The position numbers and the translations under genes were made by a program. DNA of 64,000 nt from an uncultured Planctomycetota bacterium (GTDB lineage Bacteria; Planctomycetota; Phycisphaerae; UBA1845; Fen-1342): NCBI GenBank assembly GCA_900696525.1, contig CAADGL010000011.1:186001-250000 (forward strand), given 5' to 3'. How positions within the stretch are numbered: the first letter of the stretch is position 1; the number at the start of each line of letters is the position of its first letter. Below the pieces are notes generated by a model that worked only from the letters and a program-made list of their open reading frames with translations, was not told the origin of the DNA and did no database searches. This document shows, in pieces, positions 45,446 through 56,300 of this stretch.

Positions 45446-46108
45446 ATGTCTAAGGCCGCACGCGCGCGAACCGGCACGCCCACCTACGACGTGCACCCCT
45501 CGGTCGGCATGATCATCAAGTGGGTGGCCGAGTTGAAGGGAAAGACCGGCCGCTCGCTCGATGAGTGGATGGCCTTCATCCGCAAGTCCGGCCCGAAGGA
45601 CGAGAAGTCCTGCCGCCAGTGGCTCAGGGACGAGCACGGCATCGGCGGCAACACCGCCTGGTGGCTTGCCGAGAAGGCCTTCGGGGACACCGGCACGTTC
45701 GAGGAATCGCCGAAGACGTATCTTGCGGCGGCGGCAAGGTACGTCGAGCAAATGTACAGCGGGCCGAAGGCGGGGCTGCGGCCGATTCACGACGCGCTCG
45801 TCAGGCTGGGCCGGGGCCTCGGCGGCGACGTGAAGGTGTGCCCCTGCAAGACGATCGTGCCGTTTTTCCGCAACCACGTCATCGCGCAGATCAGGCCCAG
45901 CACGCGCACGCGCATCGACTTCGGCCTGGCGCTGGGCCCGCTCATCAAGGCAAGCAAGCCCCGGCTTCCGAAACGCCTCATCGACACCGGCGGCCTGGCG
46001 AAGAAAGACCGCATCACGCATCGCTTCGAAATCAAGGCGGCGGACCAGGTCGACGGCGAAGTCGAAACGTGGCTGCGAAGGGCCTATGAGCTGGACGCAA
46101 AAGCCTGA
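45446..46108 (+). CDS. DUF4287/DUF5655 domain protein
   Basis: 220 residues, cytoplasmic. The N-terminal DUF4287 part reads LKGKTGRSLDEWMAFIRKSG and GIGGNTAWWLAEKAFG. The C-terminal DUF5655 part has LRPIHDALVRLGRGLGGDVKVCPCKTIVPF followed by IDFGLALG. Proteins of this pairing are widespread in bacteria with no known activity; the DUF4287 stretch looks like a small helical binding module. GGGAGG lies five bases before ATG 45446. Confidence 0.85.
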   Translation: MSKAARARTGTPTYDVHPSVGMIIKWVAELKGKTGRSLDEWMAFIRKSGPKDEKSCRQWLRDEHGIGGNTAWWLAEKAFGDTGTFEESPKTYLAAAARYVEQMYSGPKAGLRPIHDALVRLGRGLGGDVKVCPCKTIVPFFRNHVIAQIRPSTRTRIDFGLALGPLIKASKPRLPKRLIDTGGLAKKDRITHRFEIKAADQVDGEVETWLRRAYELDAKA

Positions 46109-46129
46109 TGGAGCCCTTGAGAAAGTGTG

Positions 46130-46150
46130 GCACAGGCCTTCAGCCTGTGC
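46130..46150. repeat. Short palindrome GCACAGGC/GCCTGTGC
   Basis: GCACAGGC (46130-46137), loop CTTCA, GCCTGTGC (46143-46150). This wording, a variant of GGCACAGGCTTTCAGCCTGTGC, recurs in planctomycete genomes as an intergenic repeat according to my general knowledge. Here it lies between the DUF4287 gene and the cupin gene. Confidence 0.6.
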
Positions 46151-46184
46151 GCGCGGCAAACCACCCAGCGCCGGAGTAAGGCAC

Positions 46185-46556
46185 GTGCCGCCGACCGTCC
46201 GTAAAGTCAACCTCGCCGAGGCCTTTGAGCGCATCCCGGCGCCCTGGCAGCCGCACGTGGCCGGCGTGGTCAACGGCTGCGCCGTCAAGCTCGCCCGGTT
46301 CCGCGGCGAGTTCCTCTGGCACCAGCATGAGCACGAGGACGAGATGTTTCTCGTCGTGAAAGGGGCGTTCACGATGCGCCTGCGCGACGGCGACGTGCAC
46401 CTGAAAGCAGGTGAGCTCGTCGTCATACCACGCGGCGTCGAGCACATGCCCGTCGCCGAGCAGGAGGCCCTCGTGCTGCTCTTCGAGCCGCGCGGCACGC
46501 TGAACACCGGCAACATCCGCGACGCGCGGACCGTCGAGAATCCGCCTACAATCTGA
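46185..46556 (+). CDS. Small cupin-fold protein
   Basis: 123 residues from GTG 46185, which has GGAG eight bases upstream. The metal-binding cupin motif 1 is HQHEHEDEMFLVVKGAF and motif 2 is GELVVIPRGVEHMPVA. Single-domain cupins of this type bind a divalent metal through three His and one Glu. The substrate is unknown. Longer upstream frames run through the palindrome at 46130-46150 and are not used. Confidence 0.85.
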   Translation: MPPTVRKVNLAEAFERIPAPWQPHVAGVVNGCAVKLARFRGEFLWHQHEHEDEMFLVVKGAFTMRLRDGDVHLKAGELVVIPRGVEHMPVAEQEALVLLFEPRGTLNTGNIRDARTVENPPTI

Positions 46557-46657
46557 GCCTGTCGCCGGCGCACGCGCGCCGGCATCCTTGGGCGACACCG
46601 CTGCCGCCGCGCCGGCCGTTCTCGCCGGCAAGCCGGCGCGGGCCAGGAGTGACAACG

Positions 46658-47146
46658 ATGGGCTACGAGCGCGAGTGCAACCTGTGCACGTTCCTGCTGG
46701 GCTACCTCGACAAGATCGCCGCCGACATCCCGGAAGAGGCGCTGGGAAAGCGAACCGGCGACGGCGGCAACCCGCCGGGCTGGATTCTCGGCCACCTGGC
46801 GTCGGTCTCGGACTTCGCGCTGCGGCTGCTTGGCCAGGCGCCACGCCTGCCGAAGCCGTGGCACCAGCAGTTCTCACCCGGCTCGCCGCCCGCGCCCGAC
46901 GCGACGTATCCGCCGAAGCAGGAGCTGCTCGCCGCGGTGCAGGGCGGCTATCGCGCGGCGGTCGACGCGGCGCGAACGGCCGACCCCGCGGCACACGGCG
47001 ACGCGCACGGGCTAGGCATGCTCGACGGAACGCCGATCCGCACCAAGGCGGACCTGATCAGCCACCTGCTGACGACACACCTGGCGACGCACACGGGCCA
47101 ATTGTCGTACTGGCGGCGCTGCGCGGGGCACAAGCCGCTGCTGTGA
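46658..47146 (+). CDS. DinB-like protein
   Basis: 162 residues. DinB/YfiT-type four-helix bundle: PPGWILGHLASVSDFALRLL carries the first His, and SHLLTTHLATHTGQLSYWRR carries the C-terminal histidines of the metal site. A possible thiol-transferase or metal-dependent hydrolase. ATG 46658 with GGAG eight bases upstream is preferred over GTG at 46649. Confidence 0.82.
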   Translation: MGYERECNLCTFLLGYLDKIAADIPEEALGKRTGDGGNPPGWILGHLASVSDFALRLLGQAPRLPKPWHQQFSPGSPPAPDATYPPKQELLAAVQGGYRAAVDAARTADPAAHGDAHGLGMLDGTPIRTKADLISHLLTTHLATHTGQLSYWRRCAGHKPLL

Positions 47147-47170
47147 GGTGCTTTCGATGCCGGGGGCGGC

Positions 47171-47200
47171 TTGTCAATCAGCGGAGCGCGCCCCCACAAT
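47171..47200 (+). promoter_or_regulatory. Possible promoter of glmS
   Basis: TTGTCA (47171-47176) and CACAAT (47195-47200) with an 18-base spacer, leaving a leader of about 160 bases before glmS. I looked for the glmS ribozyme in this leader and did not recognise it. Confidence 0.3.
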
Positions 47201-47367
47201 ACGCACGGTGTCGAGGGAATCGATCCGCCCGGGGATCCCGCGATTCACCGGTTATCAGAACCGCTGAACCGTGCTCCCGTGCGCCGCGTACGTGGTGCGT
47301 GGAGGGGGCGTGGTTCATTTCGCGGGCGCGCAGCAGCGCAGCGAGTCTGCGGGAGTGGAGCAGAGCG

Positions 47368-49194
<1,827 letters not shown>

Positions 49195-49247
49195 TCCGCG
49201 GCCGGCGCCTTTCGCACCGCCGCGCGCCGCACGCGTACCATCCGCAT

Positions 49248-50243
49248 ATGGGCACCACGCTCGCCGAGACGCCCGCGACACCCTCCGCCGCCAACCTGCC
49301 CGATCTTCGCGAAACCGCGAGATCCGCTCCCCCGCTGGTCGGCGTGCTGGCGGCTTTCGCCGCCGTGTACCTGATCTGGGGATCGACCTACCTGGCCATC
49401 CGCGTCGCTGTCGAGACGCTTCCGCCGCTGCTGATGGCGGGCGTGCGTTTCGTCACCGCGGGCGCCCTGCTCCTGGCCTGGCTGCGCTTCTGGGGCGCCG
49501 CGTGGCCGACGGCGGCGCATTGGCGCAGCGCCGCGGTCGCCGGCGGACTGCTGCTGCTCGGCGGAAACGGACTGGTGGTGTGGGCCCAGCAGTACGTGCC
49601 GTCCGGGCCGGCGGCGCTGCTGGTGGCGACGGTGCCGATCTGGATGGTGCTGCTGCACGCGCTCGGGCCGCGGGGCGTTCGGCCCGGCGTGCTGGAGATC
49701 GCCGGGCTGCTGCTCGGCCTGCTCGGGCTCGTCGTGCTGGTCTACCCGGCGGCGCTCGGCCTCTCGGGCCGGGTGGTCGAACGCATCGATCCGTGGGGCG
49801 CCGCGGCGCTCGTGCTCGCCTCGCTGAGCTGGTCCGTCGGCTCGCTCTATTCGCGCCACGCCGACCTGCCACGGGCCCCGCTCGTCGCCACCGCCATCGA
49901 GATGATCTGCGGCGGCGGCCTGCAAATCGTCGCGGGCCTGCTGCTGGGGGAGGCGTGGCGTTTCAGCCCGGCGGGCGTCACGTGGCATTCCCTGGCGGCG
50001 ATGGGCTACCTGATCGTCTTCGGGTCGTGGATCGGGTTCAGCGCTTACGTCTGGCTGCTGCGCGTCGCACCCCCGGCGCGCGTCGCGACCTATGCCTACG
50101 TGAATCCCGTCGTCGCCGTGCTGCTGGGGTGGCTGATCCTGTCGGAGGCGCTGACGCCACTGAAGATCGCTGCAATGGCGCTGATCGTCACGGCGGTGGC
50201 GCTGATCACGCTGCGCCGCCGACGCACGTCTCCAGAGACGTGA
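49248..50243 (+). CDS. EamA/DMT-family transporter
   Basis: 331 residues with about ten membrane helices in two EamA repeats; the first begins VYLIWGSTYLAIRVAVETLP and the second with GAAALVLASLSWSVGSLYSR. Most similar in wording to YedA-type inner-membrane metabolite exporters. The substrate is unknown. ATG 49248 is chosen so that the protein starts with a short cytoplasmic tail; the ribosome-binding site is weak. Confidence 0.9.
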   Translation: MGTTLAETPATPSAANLPDLRETARSAPPLVGVLAAFAAVYLIWGSTYLAIRVAVETLPPLLMAGVRFVTAGALLLAWLRFWGAAWPTAAHWRSAAVAGGLLLLGGNGLVVWAQQYVPSGPAALLVATVPIWMVLLHALGPRGVRPGVLEIAGLLLGLLGLVVLVYPAALGLSGRVVERIDPWGAAALVLASLSWSVGSLYSRHADLPRAPLVATAIEMICGGGLQIVAGLLLGEAWRFSPAGVTWHSLAAMGYLIVFGSWIGFSAYVWLLRVAPPARVATYAYVNPVVAVLLGWLILSEALTPLKIAAMALIVTAVALITLRRRRTSPET

Positions 50244-50336
50244 ACCGGCGTGAGCGAGCGACGAGTCACCTGACCCGACCCGCGCCTGCCGCCTGAGCCG
50301 CGCCTGCTGTTCAGCCCGCGCCCGCGATCGTCGCGC

Positions 50337-51137
50337 CTACTCGCAGCTCGATCCGAACGCCGCCAGCAGGATGCCCAGGTCGCTCTGGTCGGTGTCGCCG
50401 TCGCCGTCGAGGTCGCCATTCCCGTTGACGCCGAACGCCGCCAGCAGGATACCGAGGTCCTGTTGATCGACGGCCAGGTCGCCGTTGAGGTCCCCGGGGC
50501 ACTCGATGGCGCCCTCCCGGGCGTAGAAGCGCACGACGATGCTGACGACGACGAACTGCGGCTGCAAGGTCGGATGGCCGGGCTGAATGGCCACGAACGC
50601 GAGCTGCGTCGGCGCCAGGTCGACGTCGTGCTGCAACATGCCCATGCCGAACAGCGACGGCACGCTCGACGCCCCGAACGCCCCCGTCCCGAACGCCAAC
50701 GCGTACCAACCCGGCTGCAACGTCACCGGCAGTGGCCCCTCGTACGCCCCGGCGGTCGTGCCGACCGTGACCAGCCCCCGCGCCACAACGTCCGGCGACG
50801 TCAGGCCGAGCGAATCCGGCATGTCGGAGGGTCCGGTGAGCTGGACGATCGCGGAGAAGATGTCCTTGCTCGACCCGGTGGTGTTGCTGAAATACCCCCC
50901 CACCGTGCCGACCGTGACGGGCTGCGTCACCTCGAAGCGGTGCATCGGGTAGTTCCAGTCGCTGATGATCAGCCCCGCCGGGTTCGCCGTCGGGTTCGCC
51001 GCCGTGTCGAAGATGAAATCACCCGCCAGCGCCGGGGGCGCGGAAAGACACACCGCTGTCGTCGCCATCAGCCCGAGGGTCGCTCGCTTCATGCCCGGCG
51101 TGCCGTGGCGGCCGCCCTTACTTGCCGTCTGTCTCAT
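50337..51137 (-). CDS. Secreted protein with C-terminal dockerin-like repeats
   Basis: 266 residues. An Arg/Lys-rich N-terminus and signal peptide end at APPALA-GDF. The middle is a beta-domain (ISDWNYPMHRFEVTQPVTVG, VTLQPGWYALAFGTGAFG). The last ~55 residues hold two Ca-binding dockerin-like repeats, GDLNGDLAVDQQDLGILLAA and GDLDGDGDTDQSDLGILLAA, framed by Cys in ECPGD and GSSCE. This tail is typical of Phycisphaerae secreted proteins, in which no cellulosome cohesin is known. AGGAGG lies close to ATG 51137; ATG 51092 is possible. Confidence 0.85.
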   Translation of the reverse strand: MRQTASKGGRHGTPGMKRATLGLMATTAVCLSAPPALAGDFIFDTAANPTANPAGLIISDWNYPMHRFEVTQPVTVGTVGGYFSNTTGSSKDIFSAIVQLTGPSDMPDSLGLTSPDVVARGLVTVGTTAGAYEGPLPVTLQPGWYALAFGTGAFGASSVPSLFGMGMLQHDVDLAPTQLAFVAIQPGHPTLQPQFVVVSIVVRFYAREGAIECPGDLNGDLAVDQQDLGILLAAFGVNGNGDLDGDGDTDQSDLGILLAAFGSSCE

Positions 51138-51397
51138 GGCCTCCTCCTCGGTTCGCATCCGGCACGGCGGCAAGAGGGCGCCATGCCAGGCCCGCTGGCC
51201 GCCAGGGCGGACCCACGGTGACCATACCCCGGCGAGATGGGCAGATTCAAGAGAAACTTGAGGCAGCAACGCCCGATCCGAGCCGCGGTCGCGGCCTGAT
51301 CCGGGCCGCGCCGGGGGGTTCCGGGCCGCACCCGTGCGGACCCGCGATCGTCCCCCCGGCGCCGCCGCACCCGCCCCGTTCTGCGGCCTCGCGCCTT

Positions 51398-51403
51398 TAC
51401 AAT
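51398..51403 (+). promoter_or_regulatory. Putative -10 box directly before the DUF1611 gene
   Basis: TACAAT lies seven bases before ATG 51411. If used, the transcript would start at or next to the ATG. No -35 match and no Shine-Dalgarno sequence are visible. Confidence 0.35.
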
Positions 51404-51410
51404 TCCTTGA

Positions 51411-52514
51411 ATGCACGTGCTCCCCGCCTACCGGCGCCTGCTGTTGCTGACCGAGGGTCGGCTGGGCGTCTTCTCCTCCAAGACAGCCGCCGTGCTGCTG
51501 CGCTACCGTGCGCCGGACGTGGTGGCGGTCGTCGACTCGGCGGCCGCCGGGGGCGATCTGCGCGCCGTCGTGCCGTGGGCGCCGCGCGTGCCGATCATCG
51601 CCGACGTGAGGCAGGCGGCGCCTCTGCGGCCGGATGCCCTGTTCATCGGCGTGGCGCCGGTGGGCGGCGCGCTGCCGGAGGAGATGGCCCGCCACGTCGA
51701 GGCGGCGCTGCGCATGGGAATCGACGTCGTGAGCGGGCTGCACACGCGCCTGGCGGACGATCCACGCTTCACAGCGCTCACGCGCGTGCACGAGAGCGGG
51801 TCTTCGCCGGCGACGGCCGTGCGAGCGCGCCCCGCCGCCCCGCGGATTCTCGATCTTCGCACGCCGCCCGTACAGCAGATCGTCGCGAGCGCCAGGGCGC
51901 GCGAGACACGCTGCCGGCGCGTCCTCACCGTTGGCACGGACTGCAACGTGGGCAAGATGGTCGCCGCGGTCGAGCTGGCGCGCGCCGGACGGGCCGCGGG
52001 ACTGGACGCGCGTTTCGTCGCCACCGGCCAGACCGGCGTCATGATCGAGGGGCGCGGCGTGGCGATCGACGCGGTGGTCGCGGACTTCGTCGCCGGCGCC
52101 GTCGAGGAGCTCGTCCTCTCGGTGGCCGGCTGCGACCTGTGCGTCGTGGAGGGCCAGGGGAGCATCGGCCACCCGGGATACTCGGGCGTGACGCTCAGCC
52201 TGCTGCACGGCGCCTGCCCCGATGCGATGGTGCTGGTCCATCACGCCGGCCGCGAGCGCCACAACGCCGAACCGCATCACCCGCTGGCGCCGATTCGCCG
52301 GCAGATCGCGGCGTACGAGCAGGCGGCGGCGCTGCTGCACCCGGCGCGGGTCGTCGCCATCGCGTTGAACACGGTGACGCTGGCCGAGGCGGCGGGCCGA
52401 GCAGAGGCGGAGCGTCTGGAGGGCGAAACGGGCCTGCCGACGGCGGACGTGATGCGCGACGGCTGCGAGCGGTTGCTGGCCGCGTGCCTGGGGGCGCGGG
52501 CCGCGGGCGCTTGA
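51411..52514 (+). CDS. DUF1611/DgcN-like protein
   Basis: 367 residues. An N-terminal Rossmann-like half (LLLTEGRLGVFSSKTAAVLL, VVAVVDSAAAGGDL) is followed by a P-loop-type half with GTDCNVGKM at 175-183, QTGVMIEGRGVAIDAVVADF and VEGQGSIGHPGYSGVTLSLL. Some DUF1611 proteins (DgcN) are N-acetyltransferases in D-glutamate breakdown, together with the racemase DgcA. No DgcA-like gene is adjacent, so that role is only possible. The C-terminus ends in a short Ala-rich tail. Confidence 0.82.
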   Translation: MHVLPAYRRLLLLTEGRLGVFSSKTAAVLLRYRAPDVVAVVDSAAAGGDLRAVVPWAPRVPIIADVRQAAPLRPDALFIGVAPVGGALPEEMARHVEAALRMGIDVVSGLHTRLADDPRFTALTRVHESGSSPATAVRARPAAPRILDLRTPPVQQIVASARARETRCRRVLTVGTDCNVGKMVAAVELARAGRAAGLDARFVATGQTGVMIEGRGVAIDAVVADFVAGAVEELVLSVAGCDLCVVEGQGSIGHPGYSGVTLSLLHGACPDAMVLVHHAGRERHNAEPHHPLAPIRRQIAAYEQAAALLHPARVVAIALNTVTLAEAAGRAEAERLEGETGLPTADVMRDGCERLLAACLGARAAGA

Positions 52515-52538
52515 ACGCACGCCGCGAGTCGTCATAAT
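52511..52538 (+). promoter_or_regulatory. Possible promoter of the small lipoprotein gene
   Basis: TTGAAC (52511-52516), a 16-base spacer and CATAAT (52533-52538). It overlaps the stop of the DUF1611 gene and lies about 45 bases before ATG 52584. Confidence 0.4.
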
Positions 52539-52583
52539 CCGGCCTTGTACCGCGGGCACCCCTGAGTTCTGGAGGACGTTCTG

Positions 52584-52937
52584 ATGCGCATCGCTGCGTT
52601 GACAAGCCTGGCCGCCGCCGGGGCACTGCTCGCCGGCTGCGTGACGGGAAGCTGGAAGCTGGAGTCGATCAGTCCGGAAGGCGCCTCGAAGCACTACGCG
52701 CTGGCCGACTTCACCCTCTACGACGACGGTACCTACACCGCGCTCATCGACGTCGGCCAGGGCCCGCACCCGTCGAGCGGACGCTACACCTTCAACGGCG
52801 GCAAGCTGACCTTCTCGCCGGACGACGGCGAGCCGCGCACGTATGACGCCGAGCTGATCGTCCTCGGCCACAAGATGCGCGTGGTCGGCGTCGATCCCAA
52901 GGGCAACCAGGTCACCGCCATCATGGTCCGCAAGTAG
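52584..52937 (+). CDS. Small lipoprotein, lipocalin-like
   Basis: 117 residues. The lipobox LLAGC is clear (Cys at about residue 19). The mature part has strands WKLESISPEG, FTLYDDGTYTALID, GRYTFNGGKLTFSPDDGE and ELIVLGHKMRVVGVDPKG, like short lipocalin/META-type beta-barrels. GGAGG lies before ATG 52584. The NUDIX gene starts 8 bases after its stop, suggesting a two-gene transcript. Function unknown. Confidence 0.8.
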   Translation: MRIAALTSLAAAGALLAGCVTGSWKLESISPEGASKHYALADFTLYDDGTYTALIDVGQGPHPSSGRYTFNGGKLTFSPDDGEPRTYDAELIVLGHKMRVVGVDPKGNQVTAIMVRK

Positions 52938-52945
52938 GGCCGCCT

Positions 52946-53380
52946 GTGGAGGGCCGCAGCGAGCCGGATCACACCCGCGTTGTGGAGGGCGTCGTCGTCG
53001 TCGTCATGCGCGACGCCCGCTTCCTCGTCATCCGCCGCGCCCCCGGCACGCTCGCCGAAGGCGCCTGGTGCTTCGTCGGCGGAGCCATCGAGCCCGGCGA
53101 AAGCCAGCCACAGGCCGCCGTGCGCGAATTCCGCGAGGAGGTCGGCGGCGAGGTGCGGCCCCTGCGGCGGCTGTGGGAGTACACGCGTCCGGACGGCGGA
53201 CTGCGCCTGCATTGGTGGCTCGCGCACCTCACGGATGACCGCCTGGTGGCGAATCCGGCCGAGGTGGCCGAGATGCGCTGGTGCACGGCGGCGGAGCTAC
53301 TCGACCTGCCCGGGCTGCTCGAAAGCAACCGGATCTTCATGAATGCGGCCGGCGCCGCGCTGGCGGACGGCACGGCGTAG
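52946..53380 (+). CDS. NUDIX hydrolase
   Basis: 144 residues from GTG 52946. The Nudix box starts at Gly46: GAIEPGESQPQAAVREFREE, continuing VGGEV, which fits Gx5Ex7REUxEExGU with Phe in the first variable site. Strands VVEGVVVVVMRDARFLVIRR and LWEYTRPDGGLRLHWWLAHL complete the fold. Likely a pyrophosphohydrolase of a nucleotide derivative, with the substrate not predictable. It is convergent with the BNR-repeat gene, 11 bases apart. Confidence 0.9.
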   Translation: MEGRSEPDHTRVVEGVVVVVMRDARFLVIRRAPGTLAEGAWCFVGGAIEPGESQPQAAVREFREEVGGEVRPLRRLWEYTRPDGGLRLHWWLAHLTDDRLVANPAEVAEMRWCTAAELLDLPGLLESNRIFMNAAGAALADGTA

Positions 53381-53391
53381 AGGCCGCGCGG

Positions 53392-56300
53392 CTACTCCGG
53401 CTCCCACTGCGGCACGCGCCCGGGAGTCCACGGCGCGCCCGCCGCCTCCAGCCGCGCCTCAAGCTCGACAAGGTCTTCCAGCATCAGCTTGCGCAGTGCC
53501 GCCAGCACGGGCTCGAACTCGCCGGCCGCGTAGCGATAGCCGTCGAGCTGCGTGCGCGTCGGTGGCGAGGTCACGTTCCACAATCCGCCGACGACCGTCT
53601 CCACGCGCTCGCGGATCGACGGCCCGACCGGCTCGTCGCGGCTCTCGCGCGCCCGGTCGCCGCGCAGCGCCGTCAGCAGCCCGCTCAACCTCGCCTGGAG
53701 CGCTTCGACGTCGGCGATCACCGCGGCATCGAGCTCCGGTGTCGCGGCGACCGCGCGGCGAATGTGCGCCAGTCGCGACTCGGCCTCGTCGGCGGAGCGC
53801 AACGCGCCGCGGACGGCGCGTTGCAGGCGGGCCACCTTGCGCTGGAAGGCCAGCACTTCCTCGCGCTGCGCGGCGGCGAACGTCGCCAGTTCGAGCGGAA
53901 CGACGTCGAACTCGGCGGGCCCGGCGATGCGCGTCACCTGGCCGTCGACTTCCTTCGACACTTCCACGGTGTAGCGGCCGGGAAGCGCCATCGGCCCGGA
54001 AGGGACATCGTCCCACGGCGCGCGCTCGCCCTCGCCGCGCAGCGAGATCGGCACCGCCGCCGGATAGCGCAGGTCCCAGGCGGCGCGGTGGAGCCCTTTT
54101 TCGCGCGAGCCGCCGATGCGGCGCACGACGTTGCCCTCGGCGTCGCGCACGGTGAGGATGAGGGCGGGCTCGCGCTCCTCGTCCTCGGCGCGCAGCTCGT
54201 CGATCGTCGGGTAGCGGTAGGGCTGGCCGGCCTTCTCGGCCTCCTTCTCGGCCTCCTTCCGCTTTTCCTTGCGTGTGCGGAGTTTCTCGGGGTTGTAGTA
54301 GGTGAAGACGGCCCCAAAGGGCGGGTTTTCCGCGGACCAGTGCGTCGCGCCCAGCCAACCGCGGCCGCCCTCGCCGCCCAGCCGGCTCATCATCATGTAG
54401 CGCAGCGCGGCCTTGATGGGGAAGATCACCGGCTCCGCCAGCCGCTCCTCGCTCAGGTGCCGCAGCGGCGAGTAGTCGTCCAGCACGTAGAAGCCCCGCC
54501 CGAACGTCGCCAGCACCAGGTCGCTCTCGCGCTTCTGGATCGCGATATCGCGCACCGCGATCGTCGGCAGCCCGTTCTTGAGCTGCCGCCAGCGCTCCCC
54601 GCCGTCCAGAGAGCAGAACGCGCCGAATTCCGTCCCGCAGAACAGCAGGTCGGGCTTCACGTGGTCGTCCACCACGCTGTACACGACGTGCGGCTCCTTC
54701 AGGTCCGCCGCGATCGACGCCCACGTCCGCCCCCGGTCGCGGCTCACCAGCAGGTACGGCTTGAAGTCACCGCGCTTGTGATTGTCGAACGCCGCGTAAA
54801 CCGCGTCGGCGTCGTGCTGGCTGGCCCACAGGCAGCTCACGTAGGTCAGCTCCGGCACGTGCGGCGCCGTGTCGCTCCGCCGCCAGCTCAGCCCGCCGTC
54901 CTCACTGACCTGGATCAGCCCGTCGTCGGTGCCGACGTAGAGCAGCCCCTCGACGAGCGGCGACTCGCTGAGCGACACGATGTTCCCGTACCACGAGGTG
55001 GAGCGGTTCTTGGCGACGGCGTCGACGTTCTGAATCCTCCCGAACACTTCGAGCTGGTTGCGGTCGAGCTGCCGCGTCAGGTCCGGGCTCACCGCCCGCC
55101 AGCTCTCGCCCCGGTCGTCCGAGCGGAACAGAATGTTCGCCGCGAAATACAGCCGCTTGTGATCGTGCGGACTGATCAGCAGCGGCGAGTCCCAGTTCCA
55201 GCGCAGCGGCGGATCGCCGGGCTTCTCGCGCGGCTTGATGTCGAGCACTTCACCGCTGCGGCGGTCGTGGCGCACGAGGCCGCCGTGCTGCCACTGGCTG
55301 TAGACGATCATGGGGTCCTGCGGATCGACCTGCGTCTCGAAGCCGTCGCCGCCGACGGTGATGATCCAGTGCTCGTTGGCGATGCCGATGCTGTCGGTTG
55401 TGCGCGAGGGGCCGCCGAGCGTGCTGTTGTCCTGCGTGCCGCCGTAGACCCAGTAGAACGGCAGCGAGTTGTCGACGGTGACGCGGTAGAACTGGGTGAC
55501 GGGCAGGTTGGGCGCGAAGCGCCAGTTGCGGCCGTGGTCCCAGGTCTCGTAGAGTCCGCCGTCGCTGCCGACGATCAAGTGGTCCGTGTTGTTCGGGTCG
55601 ATCCACAGGGCGTGGTCGTCGACATGGCGGTTCATGCGCGGCACGCGCCGGAAGTTCCGCCCGCCGTCGAGCGACTCCATGAGGAACGTATCGAGCGCGT
55701 AGAGGTGGTCCGGGTTCTTGGGGTCGCAGACGAGCTCGTTGTAGTACTGCGGGCTGCTAGTCATGTAGCCGCTGCGCTTCTCCCATGTCTCGCCGCGGTC
55801 GGTCGAGCGGAAGACGCCGCCCTTGTCCTCCGCGGCCTCGACGATGGCGTAGATCACGTCGGGGTCCGCGGGCGAGATCGCCATGCCGATCCGGCCCTTG
55901 TCCACGCCCGGCAGCCCGCTCTTGAGCTGCCGCCACGTGCGCCCGCCGTCGGTCGACTTGTGTATCCCCGATTCCGGCCCGCCGTTGATCAGCGTCCAGA
56001 CGTGCCGGCGGCGCTGATAGGCGGAGGCGTACAGCACATCGGGATCGCGTGGATCAAGGTGCACCTCGTTGATGCCCGTCATGTCGCTCACGTGCAGCAC
56101 GCGCTCCCACGTCGCGCCGCCGTCGCTGGTCTTGTACAGGCCGCGATCGCCGCCGTCGCGCCACAGCGGCCCCTGGGCGGCGACGTAGACGACGTTGCTG
56201 TCGCGCGGGTCGATGGCGATGCGACCGATGTGCTCGGACTGCTTCAGACCCACGTGTTGCCAGCTTTTTCCGCCATCGCGCGTGCGGTAGACGCCGTCGC

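Noticed and set aside
46649-46657. GTG start for the DinB-like gene at 46649
   Set aside because: ATG at 46658 has better spacing to GGAG and the three extra residues add nothing conserved.
47147-47367. glmS ribozyme in the glmS leader
   Set aside because: I could not find the conserved core or the expected self-cleavage context; this element is mostly known in Firmicutes-type genomes.
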